A stretch of 64,000 bases of DNA from a bacterium. GTDB taxonomy: Bacteria; Myxococcota_A; UBA9160; SZUA-336. The stretch covers positions 1-64,000 of the forward strand of contig JAAELY010000240.1 in NCBI GenBank assembly GCA_024226335.1, written 5' to 3'. The position numbers and the translations under genes were made by a program. Positions 60,902-64,000 of this stretch are shown in pieces. Each line of letters starts with the position of its first letter. Position 1 is the first letter of the stretch. The notes under the pieces are model-generated. The model worked only from the letters and a program-made list of their open reading frames with translations. It made no database searches and was not told where the DNA came from.

Positions 60902-61702
60902 TCAACGAACGGCTTCGATCACCCCAGAGCAGACATTGACGTGGAACGCCCCGGTCCGTTCGATGTGATGCTTGACGTGTTCCTCGAGTCTCACGAGTCT
61001 GACTTCGGTCGTCGGATCGTCAGAGGTCGTCGAGCGGATGTAACGGATGAGCGGAGAGACGCTCGTGATCTGCAACTCGTCGCGCCGGCGCCTCAGGTTG
61101 ACGTGCTTGAAATGCGCCCCGATTTCAGCAAAACCGTTTTCCAGATCGAAAAACGACGCATCACGCTTCACACCGAGGAAACTCGAATCGACCTCGAAGC
61201 GCTGTAATAGTTCGCGGATCTCGATCAGATGGGTCCAGTCAGTTGTCGACGCGAAAAAACGTCCACCCGGGCGCAAGATCCGATGCACCTCTCGCAACGC
61301 CTGTTCGCGATCGGCTACGTGGTAGAGCATGTGGTTTGCGAGCGCGATGTCGAAGCTCTCGTCTTTGAGCGGAATCGCTGCGATATCGATGTGCTGGAAT
61401 TCGACCCTGGCCTCCAGAGCTCGCAGTCGCTCCCTCGCCTGTTCCAGCATGCCTTCGGAGGAATCCGAGAGCAGGATCCTCATATCGTCGGGAATGCGCC
61501 CGGCATTTTCGCGCCAGAGATTTCCCGATCCACAACCGAGTTCCAGCAGGTCTTCGCCGGACCTGAGCGCGAGTTGGTCGAATAGCCAACTCATCCACGA
61601 TCCCTCGCGAGTCGCGTAATCGTAGAGTTGGACCCGCGCATCCAGATTCGAAGCATTGCGATACTGGCGAGATACGTACTCGGAGTTGTCCATTCGACCC
61701 AT
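60902..61702 (-). CDS. class I SAM-dependent methyltransferase
   Basis: The 266-residue methyltransferase has motif I LLELGCGSGNLWREN, the strand-4 segment FDIALANHMLYHVAD and HRILRPGGRFFAST. The N-terminal SRQYRNASNLDARVQLYDY is usual for the UbiE-like group of small-molecule methyltransferases. The start is ATG 61702 (AGGAGG, slightly far) or ATG 61693. Acceptor unknown. Confidence 0.85.
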   Translation of the reverse strand: MGRMDNSEYVSRQYRNASNLDARVQLYDYATREGSWMSWLFDQLALRSGEDLLELGCGSGNLWRENAGRIPDDMRILLSDSSEGMLEQARERLRALEARVEFQHIDIAAIPLKDESFDIALANHMLYHVADREQALREVHRILRPGGRFFASTTDWTHLIEIRELLQRFEVDSSFLGVKRDASFFDLENGFAEIGAHFKHVNLRRRRDELQITSVSPLIRYIRSTTSDDPTTEVRLVRLEEHVKHHIERTGAFHVNVCSGVIEAVR

Positions 61703-61834
61703 CGAGTTGCCCGTCCTCCTTCCCGCCCGAAATACTCGGCTTCCCTTTCTGGAAAATCGCTCTTGGAAAAACGGGCTCGGAAGGTCGATCTTGGAAAGCC
61801 TGTCACGAAAATGCGACGCCTGTGATCGTCCTGG

Positions 61835-62281
61835 TCAATCGTCTCGCAAGTGTGATCGCAAGGCACCGGAGGTCCCATCATCGCGTGCAATTGCGTCGAT
61901 CTCGTCGACGTCGAGCAGCGGACCCTGATTCACTCCGGGACAGTGCGCAGCCGTTTCGGCCCAGGCATCGGAGCTGTGCAGGTTTGTGCGCCAGAAGGGC
62001 CAGGCTCGACATTGGCGCGGCCGATCTTCGTAGACACGACAACCCAGACCGGAATCGTAGAAGATGCAATCGCGGTTTCGCCGCTCTCTGAGCGACAATG
62101 CGCGCCCCCGCATCACCGTGTACATCGCGCGAAACTCATCTGACGTGACATCGAAGCGACGCGCCAGAAGCCTCACCTCGGCATTATCGAGCCGGACGCT
62201 ACCCGACTCGCCGCCGCAGCAATTCCCGCAGCGGGTGCAGCCAAAGCGCAGTCCTTCCCGGTACCAGAGACTCTCGCTCAT
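61835..62281 (-). CDS. YkgJ-family cysteine-cluster protein
   Basis: The 148-residue protein has the YkgJ-type cysteine cluster: CTRCGNCCGG near the start (residues about 15-24), then NRDCIFYD, GCRVYEDRPRQCRAWPFW and AHCPGVNQG. These probably bind an iron-sulfur or zinc site. The family is of unknown function, sometimes near membrane-modification genes. ATG at 62281. It lies eight bases after the next gene on the strand. Confidence 0.9.
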   Translation of the reverse strand: MSESLWYREGLRFGCTRCGNCCGGESGSVRLDNAEVRLLARRFDVTSDEFRAMYTVMRGRALSLRERRNRDCIFYDSGLGCRVYEDRPRQCRAWPFWRTNLHSSDAWAETAAHCPGVNQGPLLDVDEIDAIARDDGTSGALRSHLRDD

Positions 62282-62289
62282 CGCTGCAT

Positions 62290-62709
62290 CTAGGACTCGG
62301 CCACCAGGTGCAGATTCGTACCCGTCGCCGCACTCAAACGATCCCGCACTTCTTCGGCGAGCTTCCGCGCGTCGCGGCTCTCGATGCGACCTTCAAAGAA
62401 AATCTGGACCTCATCGGTCTCCTGGGCGAAGGCAACCTCGACGTCGCGCATGCAGATCCGATGGTCACCCCAACCCGAAACAGGACTCGACGACTCACTC
62501 GAGAAGCGAAACAGTTCGCCGTATTGCTCGCGTGGCACCATCAGCCACTCGCCGGGATCCGGACGGATTGCGAACTCCACGCATTCCGGCCTGGTGAAAT
62601 CGTTAATCGTCGGTTGATTGCGCAAGCGCGCGTACAGAGCAAACGAGACGATCGGAATCGCTCCCAGGACGATCAGGGGAATCCAGATCCAGGGGTCTTG
62701 TGCGTCCAC
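62290..62709 (-). CDS. membrane-anchored small protein, unknown
   Basis: A 139-residue protein with one helix (IWIPLIVLGAIPIVSFALYA) near the start and a soluble part with two cysteines (RPECVEF, RICMRD). I recognise no family. GTG at 62709 was chosen because GGAG lies six bases before it. It is followed closely by the YkgJ-type gene, so they may be cotranscribed. Confidence 0.6.
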   Translation of the reverse strand: MDAQDPWIWIPLIVLGAIPIVSFALYARLRNQPTINDFTRPECVEFAIRPDPGEWLMVPREQYGELFRFSSESSSPVSGWGDHRICMRDVEVAFAQETDEVQIFFEGRIESRDARKLAEEVRDRLSAATGTNLHLVAES

Positions 62710-62852
62710 TACTTCTCCAGCGCGCCCGAGGCCGCCCGCCGACCCGGCCCATTCGTGCCGAGGCATCCGCACCATCGGAGAGGCGAGGAGACCGCGGTTT
62801 TCCGCGCAATTGCCGACCTTACCTGTCGGCCATCAGCGCTAGTCAGCGCCAA

Positions 62853-63104
62853 TCAACGAAAGAGCTTGCGATACACGAAGAGGAGAATCACCCCGCCCGC
62901 AGTGGCCGTCACAATACTGGGCAGATTGAACCCCGTGACGGGCCCACCGATTCCGGCCAATGTCGCCAGGTAACCACCCACCGAGGCACCTGCGATACCG
63001 ATCAGGATGGTGACGACGAGTCCCCCGGGATCCTTCCCCGGCATGATGACTTTCGCCAGGACTCCCACCAGCAAGCCCATGCCAATCCACGCGATGAAAC
63101 TCAT
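62853..63104 (-). CDS. GlsB/YeaQ/YmgE family membrane protein
   Basis: The 83-residue protein has three helices with the family's glycine zippers (GMGLLVGVLAKVIMPG, ILIGIAGASVGGYLA, TATAGGVILLFVYRKLF), formerly called transglycosylase-associated. It is linked to stress response in other bacteria. ATG at 63104. A 140-base gap before the next gene on the strand holds nothing I recognise. Confidence 0.9.
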   Translation of the reverse strand: MSFIAWIGMGLLVGVLAKVIMPGKDPGGLVVTILIGIAGASVGGYLATLAGIGGPVTGFNLPSIVTATAGGVILLFVYRKLFR

Positions 63105-63320
63105 GTCTACTCCCCAGATCCGTGTGAATCCGGGTTCATTCTACCCGTTCAAGACCCGGCCTGGGCCAGTGCAATGGATGGCGCCACGATTATGCGCTTG
63201 GAGGTCGGGCTACAGGGCGTCAATCCGGGCGACCGCACTCGCGAGTTCTTGCGCGCAACGGCGCTCGGCCCTCTGCCATCCGTCCTCCCTCTCTCGAAGG
63301 GAATGTGCAAGACCGCCAGA
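63105..63320. other. gene-free stretch between the GlsB-like and PilZ genes
   Basis: I see no gene or strong signal. A minus-strand frame through it overlaps the PilZ gene and is not coding. Confidence 0.3.
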
Positions 63321-63758
63321 TCAGGCGTCTTCGAGGCTCTCTTGGATGAAGCCTTCGATCTCGGACCGATGCCGAGAAGACAGCGCACTGAACTCCACGC
63401 CAAAATAGGTCGACGGTTCGTTCTGTCGGGTAACGTGCCGGATGACGCCACGGGTCACGAATGTACGCCTTCCGGGTAGCGTGACAACGAGTTCCACGGG
63501 CTTATCGATGTCGCAACCGGCGAAACGGTGTTCGACATAAACGCTCAGACCCGTCACGCTGATATCGCGAGCATGCAGGATATCGATCGAATTCGATCCG
63601 ATGATCTGAATTCGGACGGGAGCGACACGGGAAGGTCGCACACGGCGTGCTGGACGCCGCTCCACGTCGGACAGCTTGTTCCGACCCCAGGCAAAGCGCA
63701 AGAAGGAGCCTCCGTCTCGGTTCCCGATCTGTATCGTCCGGATGAGTCCTCCTCTCAA
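63321..63758 (-). CDS. PilZ-domain protein (c-di-GMP binding)
   Basis: A 145-residue protein with a PilZ domain: the arginine-rich ligand loop RRPARRVRPSR (about 34-44) and the second motif DISVTGLSV (DxSxxG) that together bind c-di-GMP. The C-terminus is STYFGVEFSAL. It could regulate motility, adhesion or polysaccharide synthesis. The frame starts with TTG at 63758 but GTG 63665 is possible; the first 30 residues contain no recognised fold. No target gene is adjacent. Confidence 0.85.
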   Translation of the reverse strand: MRGGLIRTIQIGNRDGGSFLRFAWGRNKLSDVERRPARRVRPSRVAPVRIQIIGSNSIDILHARDISVTGLSVYVEHRFAGCDIDKPVELVVTLPGRRTFVTRGVIRHVTRQNEPSTYFGVEFSALSSRHRSEIEGFIQESLEDA

Positions 63759-63861
63759 GAGTTGGGGCGTGGTCAGGAGATTGTGCCTGACGAGCCCCCG
63801 GCTTCATGCGCGCAGACTGACCCAGGTGATGACCTGTCTCCGCTACCCGCTCCCTCGGGCC

Positions 63862-64000
63862 CTACGGTGCAGCGGCGAAATAGACGTGGGGGGTGATCTC
63901 TCCGGCCAGAAGCTGCTCGAGACGCCAGCTGGCTTCTTTGTGCTGCTCGCGAGTTCTTCGCCTGGCCGCGCTATTGGCGCGCGAGGTCGGACCGTTCAAT
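63862..64000 (-). CDS. C-terminal end of a gene running off the right edge (partial)
   Basis: On the minus strand the frame ends with TAG at 63862-63864 and is open to the right edge (about 45 residues). The tail reads SWRLEQLLAGEITPHVYFAA, which has a helical character and coding-like third-position GC. I do not recognise it. It is separated from the PilZ gene by about 100 bases. Confidence 0.4.
   Translation of the reverse strand, partial: LNGPTSRANSAARRRTREQHKEASWRLEQLLAGEITPHVYFAAAP

Noticed and set aside
61750-61800. Repeated TCTTGGAAA words upstream of the methyltransferase gene
   Set aside because: Short, imperfect and without palindromic or spaced order; probably chance.
63528-63896. 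Plus-strand frame across the PilZ gene
   Set aside because: Mirror of the PilZ gene on the other strand, with no domain of its own.

Overview
The window is 64 kb of GC-rich chromosomal DNA, gene-dense and free of phage, transposase or CRISPR features. I count about 70 protein-coding genes on both strands, one strong candidate for a structured non-coding RNA and a handful of palindromes. A menaquinone operon, a lone heme O synthase, many fatty-acid or steroid-type acyl-CoA genes (CaiB, AMP ligase, crotonases, a paired acyl-CoA dehydrogenase) and frequent lipoproteins suggest an aerobic, Gram-negative, deltaproteobacterium/Myxococcota- or Binatota-like organism. That placement is inference from gene content only. 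Starts are often TTG or GTG, and stop/start overlaps are common.

Region 1-13 kb: a small lipoprotein, cysH with a palindrome in front of it, a secreted VWA protein, argC, an AEC transporter, ctaB, rpmG, a CaiB-type CoA transferase, an O-methyltransferase, then rfbA, a hotdog thioesterase and a PlsB-type acyltransferase on the plus strand. Region 13-25 kb: SRPBCC protein, exported protein plus fdhD, a glycosyltransferase, a crotonase, a minus-strand set of ABC-class ATPase, membrane protein and alpha/beta hydrolase, an Arg/Ser-rich protein behind twin palindromes, a membrane-anchored aldo/keto reductase-ferredoxin fusion with an SMP-30 lactonase, and a SIS-domain protein.

Region 25-34 kb is the most coherent unit: merR-menG-menF-menD-menH-menA-menC-menE on the plus strand, every junction overlapping, so that a MerR-type regulator is translationally coupled to seven of the menaquinone genes. 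Only menB (DHNA-CoA synthase) is missing from the set. Chorismate would go through MenF, MenD, MenH, MenC and MenE to o-succinylbenzoyl-CoA; after the missing MenB step and thioester hydrolysis, MenA and MenG finish the quinone.

Region 34-48 kb: another aldo/keto reductase, an acyl-CoA synthetase, a YceK-like lipoprotein, a prolyl oligopeptidase, methyltransferase and metallophosphoesterase genes, a RecA/ImuA-like protein, SUFU, DJ-1/PfpI, GNAT and HIT genes, then a 285-base gene-free stretch that folds into a long interrupted hairpin resembling 6S RNA, followed by a third aldo/keto reductase, a coiled-coil protein and a DUF1499 protein. Region 48-57 kb: a long minus-strand run that, read in its own direction, goes DUF4870, DUF4197, msrA, a YrhB/Imm35-like gene, CPBP protease, small membrane protein, GNAT, a Pcm-like methyltransferase, a DsbA-fold isomerase, two acyl-CoA dehydrogenases and a crotonase; protein-damage repair and beta-oxidation are its two themes. 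Region 57-64 kb: a 130-base inverted-repeat element, a soluble cardiolipin synthase/PLD, a SIMPL protein, OsmC, GNAT, methyltransferase, YkgJ-type cysteine cluster protein, a GlsB/YeaQ membrane protein, a PilZ protein and the tail of one gene running off the right edge.
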